Part shown: one piece after another, positions 34,283 to 46,019 of the stretch
Layout of the letters: every line of letters begins with the position of its first letter
Numbering within the stretch: position 1 is the first letter of the stretch
NCBI GenBank assembly: GCA_037176705.1
Contig: CM073895.1
Span: 104,916,551 to 104,980,550 of the forward strand
Length of the DNA stretch: 64,000 nucleotides
From: Molossus alvarezi
Taxonomy: Eukaryota > Chordata > Mammalia > Chiroptera > Molossidae
Direction of reading: 5' to 3'
The notes under the pieces: generated by a model
What the model saw: the letters and a program-made list of their open reading frames with translations, nothing else
What the model was told of the DNA's origin: nothing
Database searches by the model: none
Made by a program: the position numbers and the translations under genes

Positions 34283-35130
34283 CCTCACCCGAGGATATTT
34301 TTCCATTTTTTGTACAGATAGAGTGGGAGGGAGAGAGGGGAAGGGAGAGAGAGAGAGAAACATCGACGTGAAGGGACACATCGAGTGGCTGCCACCCGCA
34401 CGACCAACCAGGGCCGGGGACAAACTGCAACCGAAGTACGTGCCCTTAGCGGGAACCGAACCCGGGTCTCTCCGGACCGCAGGCCGACGCTCTAACCGCT
34501 GAGCCAAACTGGCCAGGGCAACCTTTTGCATTTTGATGATGATGTGTCTTGGTGTGGACCTCTGTAGGTTCATCTGGTTTGGGACTCTCTGTGCTTCCTG
34601 GACTTGTATGTCTGTTTCCTTCACCAAATTATGGAAGTTTTCTGTCATTATTTTTTTCAAATAGGTTTTCAATTTATTGCTCTCTCTCTTCCCCTTCTGG
34701 CACCCCTATGATGCGAATGTTGGTACGCTTGAAGTTGTCCCAGAGGCTCCTTTCGCTTTCCTCATTTTTTTTAATTTTTTTTTTTTTTCTGTTCTGATTG
34801 GGTGTTTTTTTTGCTTCCTTATATTCCAATTCAATGGTTTCCTTCTTGTCTTCATGTACTCTACTATTGATTCCCTGTAAATTATTTTTTATTTCAGTTA
34901 GTGCATCCTTCATTTCTGACAGGTCCTTTTTGATGTTGTTGATGTTCTCACTAAGTTCCTTGGAGTTTTCCTTAAGTTCCTTGAAGGTCTCACTAAGTTC
35001 TTTGAACATCCTTATAACCAGTGTTTTGAACTCTGCATCTGATTGATTGCTTATCTCCATCTTGTTTAGTTCTTTTCCTAGAGTTTTTTTCTGTTCTTTC
35101 ATTTGGCACATATTTCTTTGTCTCCTCATT
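33910..35130 (-). pseudogene. L1-type ORF1 in HAL1-like copy 2, SINE-split but largely readable
   Basis: The N-terminal part (minus, 35129-34674, 151 residues) has a Lys/Glu-rich coiled coil (KELSETFKELKENSKELSEN) and the RRM entry NIRIIGVPEGEE. The middle part reads QRSTPRHIIIKMQKV up to the SINE at 34519. The C-terminal part (34104-33916) reads LQPRLLYPAKLSFRIDGHLK and FITTKPVLYEMLK. These are standard LINE-1 ORF1 segments in the right order. ORF1p trimerises and binds L1 RNA. The SINE at 34247-34519 splits the reading frame, so the copy is dead as it stands. Confidence 0.9.
34247..34519 (-). mobile_element. Young VES-type SINE at ORF1 site 'aaccttttgcatttt'
   Basis: A poly-T of about 30 bp, then a near-consensus full-length SINE with CpGs retained. 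Flanked by 'taaccttttgcatttt' (34234-34249) and 'aaccttttgcatttt' (34520-34534). Confidence 0.94.
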
Positions 35131-36668
35131 TTGGCTGCCTCCCTGTGTTTGTTTCTATGTATTATATAGAGTTGCTATGTCTCCTAGGCTTCATAGGGTG
35201 GCCTATTGTTGTAAATGTGCTGTACGATCCAGTGGCACAGCCTCCCTGATCACCCCAGCAGGGCCCTCGACGTGCACCCCTAGTGTGGACTGTACACTCT
35301 TCTGCTGTAATTGAGTCTCGATTGCTGTTGGCACATCAATGGGAGGGATTTACTCAGGCTGATCAGCTGCAAGGACTGGCTGTGCCCACTGACCACCAAC
35401 CTCTGACTACCTTGGAAGATCAGCTATGTAGGGGCCCACCACATAGAGCAAGACTTACTTTATCAGGACTCTGCTACCCACTGAATCCACTCCTTGAGTG
35501 TGTCACTTGTGGAGGTGGTTGGGTGGTGGTGCTTCGATGTGGTCTGAAGTTGTCCACTGTGTGTGCCGGCCCTGGGGCAAGGTCAGCCACTGCCTGTGTT
35601 CTACCCAGGGCCATCCGGCGTAAGCTACAGAGTGATCTGCAGATGGCTGCTTCTTGAGCTGGGCTTGGAGGTGCCCAGGAAAAACCAAGTGGTGAACCAA
35701 GGCTGGCTGCTTCTAATGCCAGGCCTGGGGCCACTTAATGAGAGGTATGGGGCTTGCTGAGACCAGATACTGCTTGTTTGAGAGATTTTAGGAAAATCTG
35801 AAGCAGGATCCAAGACAGGCCAATCCTATGATAAAACCACTGGAAACAGCTTGGGTGGGCCCAAAAGTTGGGTGGGGCAGGGCCTCAGGGAATCACCATG
35901 GTGGGGCAGACAGTGTGAGCCAGGTTGCTGTTTGGGGGCCATCTGCCGGCCCTGTGGGGGAAGGGCTCATCAAAGGAACAAAGGCGTCCACCAGCACATC
36001 TGTCTGGGAGAAAGCTGCCCCTACAGCCCTCGTCCCGATGCCAAACAACTCAGTTCTTCCCGAAATGTCTCTGGTGCCTTTCAAGCTGCCTTTCCTCCCT
36101 GGAGCTCAGAGGGAGTGCATCTAAGTCCGTGCGCGGGCCCTTTAAGAGGAGCTGCCTGGGACTCCAACAGCCTCAGCCTCAGTTCCCACTGGTTTTACAG
36201 CCAGAAGTGAAGGGGATTCTCTCCCTGGCACTGGAACCCTGAGCTGGGCACCTGGTTTGGGAGGGGGATTTTCACAGCTGAGGTGTCCTCCTGATTTTTA
36301 TCTGCCACATGTGGGTGTGGGACCAGCCTGTCCACACCTCCTACCAGTCTCCATGTGGCTTCTTCTTTAATCTTGTAGTTGTAGGACTTCCTTTCAGCTC
36401 GATGTTGGGTGGTTCTGATGATGGTTGTGCTGTAGTTTAGTTGTAATTTTGAAGTGGTTGTGGGAGGGGGCGATGCTGCAGTTACCTACCCGCCATCCTG
36501 ACCAGAAGTCGTCTTTTTTTCTTTAGAATAATTATTTTATTGTGTTTTCTTCAAAATAGCCTATGCTTGTAGAAGAAATTATCAAGCAATATAGAAAAGT
36601 ATGAAGAAAGCAAGAAAATAATCCTAATTCTTCCACCCAGAAACTGATATTAACTGGACATCCCAACT

Positions 36669-36690
36669 GTGTGTGTGTGTGTGTGTGTGT
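36669..36690. repeat. (GT)n microsatellite
   Basis: Eleven GT repeats in an AT-rich stretch. Confidence 0.93.
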
Positions 36691-36829
36691 ACGTATTAAG
36701 TCCTTGCAGTATCTCTAGTAGAAATGCTACTTCTCACATTGATGAAAATAAAGAAATACATAGTACATAAAAGAAATGTAGTAGAGAGCTCTACTTTAAA
36801 AATACTGTCTCTGGGGAATAATTCACTCC

Positions 36830-37835
36830 GAGACAATTTTGATTTTTTTAAGTATTTTTGAGATATAATTGACATATGAACATTATGTCAATTTAAGATG
36901 TATAATATAATGACAGATATTTTATGTGTTGTGAAATGAGCGCCACAAGAAGTATAGTTAACATTCATCACCACATATAATTGCTTTTTGTCTTGTGATG
37001 AGAATTTTTAAGATCTATTCTCTTAACAACTTCCAAATATAAAATACAGTGTTATTGTCCTGGCCGGTGTGGGTCAGTGGGTAGAGCATCAGCCCACACA
37101 CCAGTGGGTCTTAGGTTTGATTCACGGTCAAGGGTCAAGGGCATGTACCTGGGCTGCAGGTTTGATCCTCGGCCCCTGTTGGGGTGCGTGCAGGAGGCAA
37201 CCAATCGTTTCTCTCTCCCATCAATGTTTCCCTCGTTCTCTCTCTCTCCCCCTCTCTCCCTTCCTCTAAATCATTGGAAGAAATATCCTCAGGTGCAAAT
37301 TTAAAAAAATACAGTATTATTAACTTTAGTCACCACGTTGTACACTACGTCCTCGGGATGTATCTCTTTAATGATGTAAAGTTTGTACCCTTCACCCATT
37401 CTGCCCTCTCTCCATCCCTGCCTCTGACGCTCACCAGGCTGCCCGGCCTCTGTGCTGCATATGTGAATGAAAGCATACTGTATCTGTCCTTCTTTGTCTG
37501 ATTCATTTTACTGAGCATAGTGCCCTCAAGGTCTGTCCATGATGTTGCCAATGGCAGGATTTCCCTTTTCATGGCTGAGTAGTGTTCCATTGCGTACATA
37601 CACCACCTCTTCTCTATTCGCCCATCGGCGGACATGCAGGCTATTCCCAGGTCTTGGCTGTGTTATCAATGCTGCAGGGACCATGGGGAGTGCAGCTGTC
37701 TTTCCAAGCTAGTGTTTTCATTTCCTTCAGATATATCCCAGAAGTGGAATTGCTGAGTCATATGGTAGTTTTATATTTAATTTTGTAGGGACCTCTATAC
37801 TCTTTGCTCAATTAATATTCCCACATTTCTTTTAA
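36830..37835 (-). mobile_element. L1 3' end fragment (old), antisense, split by a SINE
   Basis: The left part (36840-37055, 'tgagatataattgacatat' type) and right part (37310-37830, 'tgattcattttactgagcat', 'tggctgagtagtgttccatt', 'gaattgctgagtcatatggt') are the classic antisense L1 3'UTR and ORF2-end signatures. A SINE at 37058-37309 splits it. Confidence 0.8.
37058..37309 (+). mobile_element. VES-related SINE inside old L1 3' end
   Basis: Head 'cctggccggtgtgggtcag', a small internal duplication 'gtcaagggtcaaggg', tail 'atatcctcaggtg'. Flanks 'acagtgttatt' / 'acagtattatt' form the duplication. Confidence 0.88.
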
Positions 37836-37841
37836 ATATTT

Positions 37842-38041
37842 TTTCTTTATTGATTTTAGAGAGAGGGGAAGGGAGAGGGAGAGGGATAGAAACATCAATG
37901 AGAGAGGACATCGACTGGCCGCCTCTTGCATGCCCCCCACTGGGGATCAGGTCCACAACGTGGGCATGTGTCCTGATGGGAATCGAACCGGGACCTCTTG
38001 GTGCAGGGTCAACGCTCAACCACGGAGCCACAGTGGCCAGA
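37842..38041 (-). mobile_element. VES-related SINE
   Basis: 'tttattgattttagagag' left, 'ccacagtggccag' right. Same subfamily as the copies at 21838 and 24371. Confidence 0.87.
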
Positions 38042-38914
38042 CCCAATTTTACTTTTTAATATATAAAAACTTTTTTAATATATATAAAAATTTTAGCATA
38101 CAGTCTCTGGCCAGACAGCCAGCTTTTTAAGAACGGTCGGTACCTGGGTTATTCCTGCCATCAGTGCCCAGGAGGCCATCTTTATATCCCCCCGTGTGGG
38201 AGCCCGTGCCCTGCTGCGCACCCTCAGTGAGCGTGGTCCGAGGAGGCCCAGGGTCTGCCTCCTGCCGGTGACACGCAGCCGCCCCCCAGGTGCTGTCCAG
38301 GGTCTGCAGTGGATCTGGAAGCCTGCCACGGAGGGAGGGGAGGATGGTGGGGAGACTTTCAAGGCCTCAGAATTTCAAAGCTGAGAATCGGGGAGTACCC
38401 AGGCCCATTTTTTACCGTGACTGCTCCTCCTGGCCAGGATGCACTCTGAGAACATTTCGCCCGGCAGTGGAGGACGCAGGAGGAGGGGCTGGGGGGTGCT
38501 CAGAGACACCCCGCATCTGGCAGAGTCTGTCACCTGAGGATCCGTGCTCCCCCTCGCGATGCAGAGAAATGGAGCGAGAAGACCCTGCGTGGGCCAGAGT
38601 GTGGGTGGTTGTGTTGTCTGGTACGTAGAGGGTCAGGGGGAAGGGCAGGTAAGATCTGCCACACCTGCAGCCTCGTTGTCTGAATGTCCCCTGCTGTGTG
38701 GCCCGCTGGTCCTCCTCAGCGCTCCCTGCGTCCCAGCCCCTGGCTTCCTCTCCACACAAGACCTAAGTAAGCCCCCGTCTGTCTGATAACACGTAGTACT
38801 TTGTTTCACTGACATTCATTCAAATCCATGCCCTCCGTTCCCTCTGGAAAATCTTTCTGCCATTGTACTCACAGTTCTCACCCCTGTCGTCTTCACAGCT
38901 GTCCTCCGGCCATG
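38042..38914. other. Single-copy DNA, no gene seen
   Basis: GC-rich from 38180, nothing recognised. Leads into the minisatellite at 38915. Confidence 0.5.
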
Positions 38915-39358
38915 CCTGCCCACACCCTCGGGCTGTGCCTGCCCACACCCTCGGGCTGTACCAGCCCCACACCCTCGGGTGCCTGCCCACACCCTCGGGT
39001 ACCTGCCCCAAACCCTCAGGTACCTGCCCCAAACCTCAGGTACCTGCCCCACACCCTCGGGTGCCTGCCCACACCCTCAGGTACCTGCCCCAAACCCTCA
39101 GGTACCTGCCCCACACCCTCGGGCTGTGCCTGCCCACACCCTCGGGCTGTACCAGCCCCACACCCTCAGGCGCCTGCCCACACCCTCGGGCTGTACCTGC
39201 CCACACCCTCGGGCTGTACCTGCCCACACCCTCAGGCGCCTGCCCACACCCTCGGGTGCCTGCCCCACACCCTCGGGCGCCTGCCCCACACCCTCGGGTA
39301 CCTGCCCCACACCCTGGGGCACCTGCCCACACCCTGGGGCACCTGCCCACATCCCCAC
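38915..39358. repeat. 20-25-bp minisatellite
   Basis: Units share 'cctgcccacaccctcggg' with alternative ends (ctgt-ac, tacc, tgcc, cgcc), so length varies from about 20 to 25 bp. About 20 units. GC-rich, no coding support. Confidence 0.93.
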
Positions 39359-39563
39359 TGGGTGAGATCTAGACGGCACCCCCGTTGCTCTGTCTGCTCT
39401 GCCCACAAGGCTATCTTTTAATCTCTAATCCTAGGATAGAGAGAAACAATGAGGGGACCTTTCATTTTGAAAGTGGGGTTGAGAAACCAAGAAAGGGAAG
39501 GTTGAATGTATATCTAAGTCACTCAGGAACTTTTATGTAGGTGCAAAAAAAATATGTCAACAT

Positions 39564-39720
39564 AGCCCTGGCCGGTTTTGCTCAGCGGTTAGAGTGTTGG
39601 CCTGCGGTCCAGAGAGACCTGGGTTCGGTTTCTGCTAAGGGCGTGTACCTCGGTTGCAGTTTGTTCCCGGCCCTGATTGGGTCGTGCAGCCACTCGATGT
39701 GTCCCTTTCACGTCGATGTT

Positions 39721-39754
<34 letters not shown>

Positions 39755-39826
39755 GCTCCCTCCCACTCTACCTGAACAGAGGTGGAAAAATGTCCTCAGG
39801 TGAGGATTAAAAAAAAAAAAAAAACC
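39564..39826 (+). mobile_element. Young VES-type SINE with long target duplication
   Basis: Flanks 'aaaaaatatgtcaacatag' / 'aaaaaatatgtcaacgtag' form a 19-bp target duplication with one change. Full head and poly-A. Confidence 0.94.
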
Positions 39827-42800
39827 CTCAAAAAATATGTCAACGTAGCTACAAGATGAGTTAGTAGGAAACGCACAAATGTAACTCCATGTTCACTGCT
39901 AGAAACCAAAGCTTTGTGTGAAATCCTGAACTTCTGGGGTGGAAGGGAGGGAGGGGAAGAAAGCATCCCCCAATTCCTTCCAACTGCAGGAGACTGAGCC
40001 CCGTGGGCCCCGGTGACCTCCTTCACGGGGACGGTTATGACGGTTGGTTTTGCCGTGCTGGGGTACTCCACTAGCCATATTTTGTCGATCACATGTGACT
40101 TTTTCCTTGGGAAAATAAAATGAATGAATGAAGACTGATTTATCCTGGGGGTGGGGAGGAAGAAGTCTGCTTTCAAAGGAGCTGGTCAATCAGCCCTGCT
40201 TCACCTGCACCAAGAATAACAGCCACGTCAGGTTGAAGGCAACTGTGGGCTCTGTGGCCAACACCCTTTCAGTCATAGGCTATTTAGAATGTCCTCAGAG
40301 AGATCATTCCTGCTGAACACAGGAGGGTGTGCTTCTGCGTGGCTGGTCGTGGCTGGTCGTTCATGCTCCTGAGTGACTGTCGTCTACACCAGGGCACTCA
40401 CATCAGTTCCCCACTCTGCCCTCAGGGAAATGGGCAAGCAGGGAGCCCTGGGTCCGTTCTGGACAAATGACTGGGGTCACAGGTCTCCGCCTTTGCTAGT
40501 CTACTCTGCTGTCGTGCAGATGAGAAAACTGTCCCCTGTGGTGGGCGCAGCTGCGCTGCTCAGCCAGCCCCCTGGGCCTGGGACGCGGGGGCACAGACTG
40601 CGGCTGAGAAAGGGGTGTGCTCACCCTCTGCTCAGCTCCCCTACCTGGAGAGCAGACCCCCAGACACACAGCCAGTGCAGCTTCTGCTGCCATTCCACAC
40701 TCAGCCAAGGAAAGCACACCCCAGCCTTGGCAGGAAAGGCTCATTCAGAAGTCAGGGTGAGCTCGAAGCCGGCTCCCAGATGTGTGGCGCTCTCACCGGG
40801 ATCCTGGGCACTCAGACCAGTCGCTGCCTGTCTCGGCGGGCAGTGCCCTGCCATCCGCCTCTCACCTGGCGGGGAAATGAACATGGTGTGACTGCAGGGT
40901 CATCTGTATCATGTTAGCGCACAGTTGTACTCCCCACCGAAACGTCGCCCACGTACTGAGGGATAGTGTCTCCGCGTCTCCACCCAAACGCCCCCCACGC
41001 ACTGGGGATACAGTGTCTCTGCATCTGCGCCGGTTTGTGGGAGCAGGCTTGTCTCAGGTGCTCTTGATGAGCCCACAATGCCTTGGCTGAACCCCCCCCC
41101 CCAACACTTTCCTGTGACTGTGGCTGAAAAGAAAACCTGAAAAATGAACCCTCTTTCAAACCGGTAGAACAAGACCCTGCATCTGACAGGAAGGATCCAA
41201 ATTTGTTACTTGCTTCGTGCTGGGACTTGAATTCAAAGGGGAAAAGGGGCCTCTCCAAAAGGGACCTTTAATGGTTATTTATAGCTGCACTTCACCTGGG
41301 TCACCTGCCTGACGAAATGCCATCTGTGCTGGGTATTTCCACTCAGTGAGACCACGGGCTGGGCTGGGGCTGGTCTAATCCCGGGATTAAGAGCAGGGAG
41401 ACAATCCACGTGGTCGTGAGTGAACAAACAAACAAACCCTGCCGCTCAGGCCTCAGACTGGGCTCGTGAAGAGTCTTTGCAGCTGCTCTCGGGCTCCCCG
41501 CGCCCCGCCTCGCGCAGTCCCCGGGCATGAACTCTCCGCGGAGCCCAGCCTCACCCAGGTGTGCCTGGGGTTGTGCATCCGCAGAGCTGGGTGGTGCTGA
41601 AAGGGGAGAGGAGCAAACAGGAGCCCCTGGAACCGAATGACCCCAGCAATCTTCAGAGGTGGGTGGGGTGGCGGGGGCATGGACTCCTGCCATCCCTGGC
41701 TTCGGGTCTCCTCCGCCCTCCTAAAGAACTGCCCGATCCTCACTGCCGATCCTCACAGGCCTGCCGGCAGTGGAGGAGACCAGCCACTCTGCACCGCCTC
41801 ACCTCTTCCTGACTCCGCCTCTTACCTCCAGCTTTTCTCGGTGGCTCCCGGGACCCTGTTCCTGAGGAGAAGGCAAGGGGCAGATCTGAGTGTGTGCCAT
41901 CTCTGTCTGCCTGGCTTTGGGCACGTCCACAGACCTACCTCCTAACCACAAGGAGAGCATGGACCGAACAGGCTGGGCCATGAACCCCCTCCGCGGGCTG
42001 GGGGCACCCACCCGCGCCAACACCGGAGGGCTCCACTCCCGAGACAGCTGCCTGGAGAAACCCAGTGAGGTCTGCCTTGGGGGCGCCGTGTTCCTCCGAT
42101 GAGGGACGTCCCTGAGCCCTCGGCCGGAAGGACACTTCTGAGTGGAGAGTCCTCTCCTTGCGCAGAGCCGTGTCCACCCTCCAGCCCTGAAGGTGTGTGC
42201 GCTGCCAGGCTGGGAGGAGGGCAGGCGCCAGCCACGTGCCAGCACAGTGAGGGCCACCGGCGTGCACAGCTGTGCTGCCCTCAGCCCTTCCTCGGAGCGT
42301 AAAACATCTTTGGGCAGAAGGGTTTCGCTGCGGGTGATTCTCTACCTGGTGAGCAGCTGCTGTTCCCAGGACCTGACCGTCCGTTGTTTTGAAGAGCGGC
42401 CCGGCCTCGCTCTGAGCAGCTGCCTCTGTTCTGCCTCTGCAGCCTCGGACCACACTCCCAGTCTGCGGGGCTGGGCGCAGGTTCTGTCTGTGGGTGCTCA
42501 GAACGTGGGGTGCTGGAAGCTCTCCATGGTGATCACCAGCAGGGCGGTTCTGCAGCTGCATCCAGGTGGGGGCTCCCGAACGGCTCTGATGCGTGGACCT
42601 AAGGTGGCTGCACCCCAAGTCCTCTCTGGCATGTCCAGCAGACCTAGACAGAGGTCGGGGACCCATGCGATAGTCCAGACCCTCTGTCAGATGTGAGGCA
42701 GGACACAGTGGACCACTTCAGAATATAAGGTTAGCAAGGAGAATGGAGTGGGTGACCGATGGCACGGCGGTGCATCAGCATGGGAAATGCGCCACAGCGT

Positions 42801-44269
42801 CCTGGGTCCGCTGGTTCGGAGGCCGCGGAGGTTCACGGCTGTGACCCGACAGCGGGTCGAGCAGAACCGGCTCAGCGGGCAGGGCGCCCAGGACGAAAAG
42901 GCCTTGTGGAAGCAACAGAGATGTCTGTCTGATGACTGTGCCGGTCACACGGTGTGTACATCACCATCACTGACCTGCACGCACCAATGTGTGGATCTAT
43001 CGTGAATGAATTCTGCCTCCATCAAGCTGGTTGTGTTTTTAAAGGATAGTCTTAGCGATAAGAATATAAACTGCATGCCATTAACCAGAAGGTTCTCAGG
43101 AGATGTGCTCACAAAACATTGCCCACGTGGGCGTGCCCGGCGTCCGTGGGCGTGCCCAGGGCACCTGCCCACCCGGGCCTCCCCATGCTGCTGCTCTCCT
43201 GCTCTGCCTTCCACTCTGATTCCCGGCCACCCCTGCACACTCCCTCCTCTGGGTCTGGGGCAGTCTTCCCGACTTCCCCAGTGGGTCAGGTCTCCCCACC
43301 CATGACACCCTCGTGTCCCACCACCCCCACCACTCATTCTCCCTTCTTGGTGTTCGTCTCCATGTTATGGTGGCTTGGCTGCCATCCCCACCTGGTGGGG
43401 AGGCTCGCCAGGAGGGCACTGTGTCTGGGCTCCCCTGGTTGGGAGCAGGTGTTCAATCAGCCCTGCATGCATGATGGAAGGACGTGTGGACAAACAGAGG
43501 GGGGGCAGTATGGATGCTAATGGGCTGGAGAGTGGGTGCTATTAGGTCTCAACAAATTTCACTTTTATGTTTATATGAGTCCTAAAAAAATTGCATTTTG
43601 TCATTTAAAATAAAGCATTTTATTTATAATAACTTTCCCTCTGAAAATGCTTCCCCTTAGTGTTGGTAAGGCAGTAGAACAGGGATTTTATAAAGGTTCA
43701 GCAGGCTCATCATTGCTACAGGATTGTCTCAGCTCCCATGAAACGGAATGAAACTGAGCCACAGCTTTGCAGCAGGTGATTCGGAGGAGGCTTGCTCGCC
43801 CTCTGAACTGCCCGGGGGGCTGGTTCGTGGCCACACGGACTGCGAGCAAGCCTCAAGATTGTAGTCGCCTCAGAACAGCACATTCTGCCCCAAATGCAGG
43901 AGCGCTTCCCGCCTCCAGGCCCAGGGCCAGCGCCACCACACAGACCGCTGCACCCGCTCAGTGATGGGGTGAGGGTCCTGGCCAGCCCAGCCCGGGGCGG
44001 CAGACGGCATCGTGACTTGGTGTTCAGGGAATATCCCCAGGCTGTGGCTGTCTGTAGCGCCTCAGAAACCATTACTGTCATCACTCGTTGACATGTGGAA
44101 AAGGGGTGGTCAAATAAAAAGGCAAGATGTGAACACAAATATCCAAAATACTGGTTTTCTTTGCTCTTTATCATCTCTCTAGATTCCTTTCTTTTCATGT
44201 GGCTTTTAGAGTCGTTAATAATTTATTCAACACTATCACTTATAAAATAAAATCTATTTCTTTACATTC
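39827..44269. other. 4.4 kb of GC-rich single-copy DNA, no gene seen
   Basis: No SINE or LINE copy is recognised. Several chance frames up to about 243 codons lie on both strands at 41.9-42.7 kb, without homology. A CpG-dense spot occurs at 42780-42900. 43540-44270 is AT-rich. Confidence 0.5.
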
Positions 44270-44935
44270 AGTATTATTCTGTCATAGTGTCGGAGGCACA
44301 CATAGTGGCTAGAAAATCATGTACCTTACGGAGAGGTCTCCCCGACACCATGCGTGGTTCCCACAGTGTTGCTGATGTCCCCCTGTGCTGTCATCTACCT
44401 CCCAGACCATGTGTCACTGCCAGTCCGTGCTGCTCACTCCCTGCGCCCCTCCCCGCCCTGCCGCCCTCTGTCCCCCGCAGTGTTCCCTGGATCTGTGGGC
44501 CTGTGTCCATCTTGTTTGTCGGTTTATTTTGTTCTTTAGATTCCACACAGAAGCGCAATTATATGGTGTTTCTGTTTCTCGGTCTGACTCATCCAGTTAG
44601 CATAGTAAGGACCCTCTGGGCCCACCGTGCCGGTGCAGATGTGAGACTCGTTCCGCGACTGCTCTACCCCTGCCTACCGAGGACGCTGGGCGGTTCCAGA
44701 CCTCGGCTGGTCAGCGACGCTGCCACGACACCGGGGGGACATAGTCTTTCGAATTAGTGTGCTGGGTTTCTTTGAGTATAGTCCCAGAAATGGAATCGCT
44801 GAGTCAAAAGGCAGTTCCGTTTTAGGTTTTTGAGGAAACCCACACTGTTTTCCCAGGGCTGCACCCTCCTGCATTTCCACCAGCAGAACCAGCACCAGCA
44901 GGTTTCCCTTTCCCTACACCCTCCGCCTCTCTGAA
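44270..44935 (-). mobile_element. Old L1 3' fragment, antisense
   Basis: Degenerate versions of 'ttctcggtctgactcatccagttagcat', 'aggaccctctgggcc' and 'agaaatggaatcgctgagtcaaaagg' (44575-44815) mark the same L1 3' region as at 37.5-37.8 kb, more diverged and CpG-decayed. Confidence 0.65.
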
Positions 44936-46019
44936 GTCAGCTGTGAGAGCTAATAATCCACATAGAATTCGAACCGGCTCAGCACGTGTGAAAGAGAATC
45001 ATGTCCTCGCAATCTCGCATTAATTAGCTCTGTCCCCCTGAGAAAGGGACGGTTCCTGGGAGCCACGAGCCACGATGGTATTTCCAGCTGTGACAGCGCA
45101 CTGCAGGGCCTCCTGGGGGGCCTGTCTTCCTGCGAGGGGGCGTCTGAGAGGCAGACAGCTGTGGATGGGGGGACAGGCCACCAGCAGCCTTCCTCCCGAG
45201 CAGGGACAGTGGGGGTCTGCGGAGGACACTGCTGGGGTGCACAGGGAGGGGGTACCTGCAAGGTAGCCTCCTCTCCAGAACACAGGCAGCTACCACAGCC
45301 TCACCTCTTCCCACAAGGAGCTTGTGCGGGGAACCGGGCGGCCGGCCGCAGACCTCTGCTGTCTGCTGTGGTTGGGCCACGCCGAAGGCAGCTTCCCAGG
45401 GGGCGGGGGCCTCGGGCACTGCCGCCGGCTGAGGACGGGAAGCACAGCTCACGGGCACCTGGGCACACTGCGACCTGAGGGCCAGGCGCAGAGGGAGCCC
45501 ACTGCACATAGAAAGGTGGCTGCGAGGCTCATTTCTCCAGAGGCAGCCACACCCCACTGCCTCAGCCCATCCCCACGAATCGGGGTGGGCAGGACCTGCG
45601 GGTGGCCCTGCAGTTACACTCCCCTCCCAGAGAGAGGCCTGGGAGGCAGCATCTCCACTTTCCAGGTGTCAGCCGGGCCACAGGGTCGCCCAGCCAGACC
45701 AAAGAATGTGAAGTCACCGAGGCCCACGTGGGCCCCGAGTTCCCCCGAGTCCCCCGTGGTGAGGGGCCGGGAGTGCGGCCTCCACCTGTTGTTGTGTGGG
45801 TCCCCACCCTGGTGTCCACTGAGACAGAGCCACCCTCTGGGGGAGGCCACTCCAGGAGGCCGGCTGCCCAGACGGAATCAGACCCAGTGTCTAAACTTTG
45901 TACAGTTGTGTTCAGCGTCTGCCTCTTGCAGGTGCAGAGGTCCAGCAGGGCAGGAAGCGTGTCTGTGTCGCTGTCCCCAGGATGCAGAGGACGCTTAGGG
46001 ACAGCAGCACCTCTGCAGG
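44936..46019. other. GC-rich single-copy DNA, no gene seen
   Basis: Chance frames only. Confidence 0.5.

Larger units (their letters stand above)
33294..36510 (-). mobile_element. HAL1-like element, antisense copy 2 (5'UTR + ORF1 + 3'UTR, no ORF2)
   Basis: On the minus strand: a 5'UTR (36510-35150), the best-preserved L1 ORF1 of the window (about 35130-33910), and a 3'UTR (33900-33294) ending in the bat L1-type 'attgttgagtgtattacagatgt' sequence, with no trace of endonuclease or RT between ORF1 and 3'UTR. The ORF1/3'UTR join is shared with the 26.6-29.2 kb copy. SINEs are inserted at 33517-33751 and 34247-34519, and a third (33062-33293) abuts the 3' end. Confidence 0.72.

Noticed and set aside
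41935..42666. 243-codon antisense frame, and overlapping sense frames
   Set aside because: GC-rich chance frames on both strands with no family resemblance.
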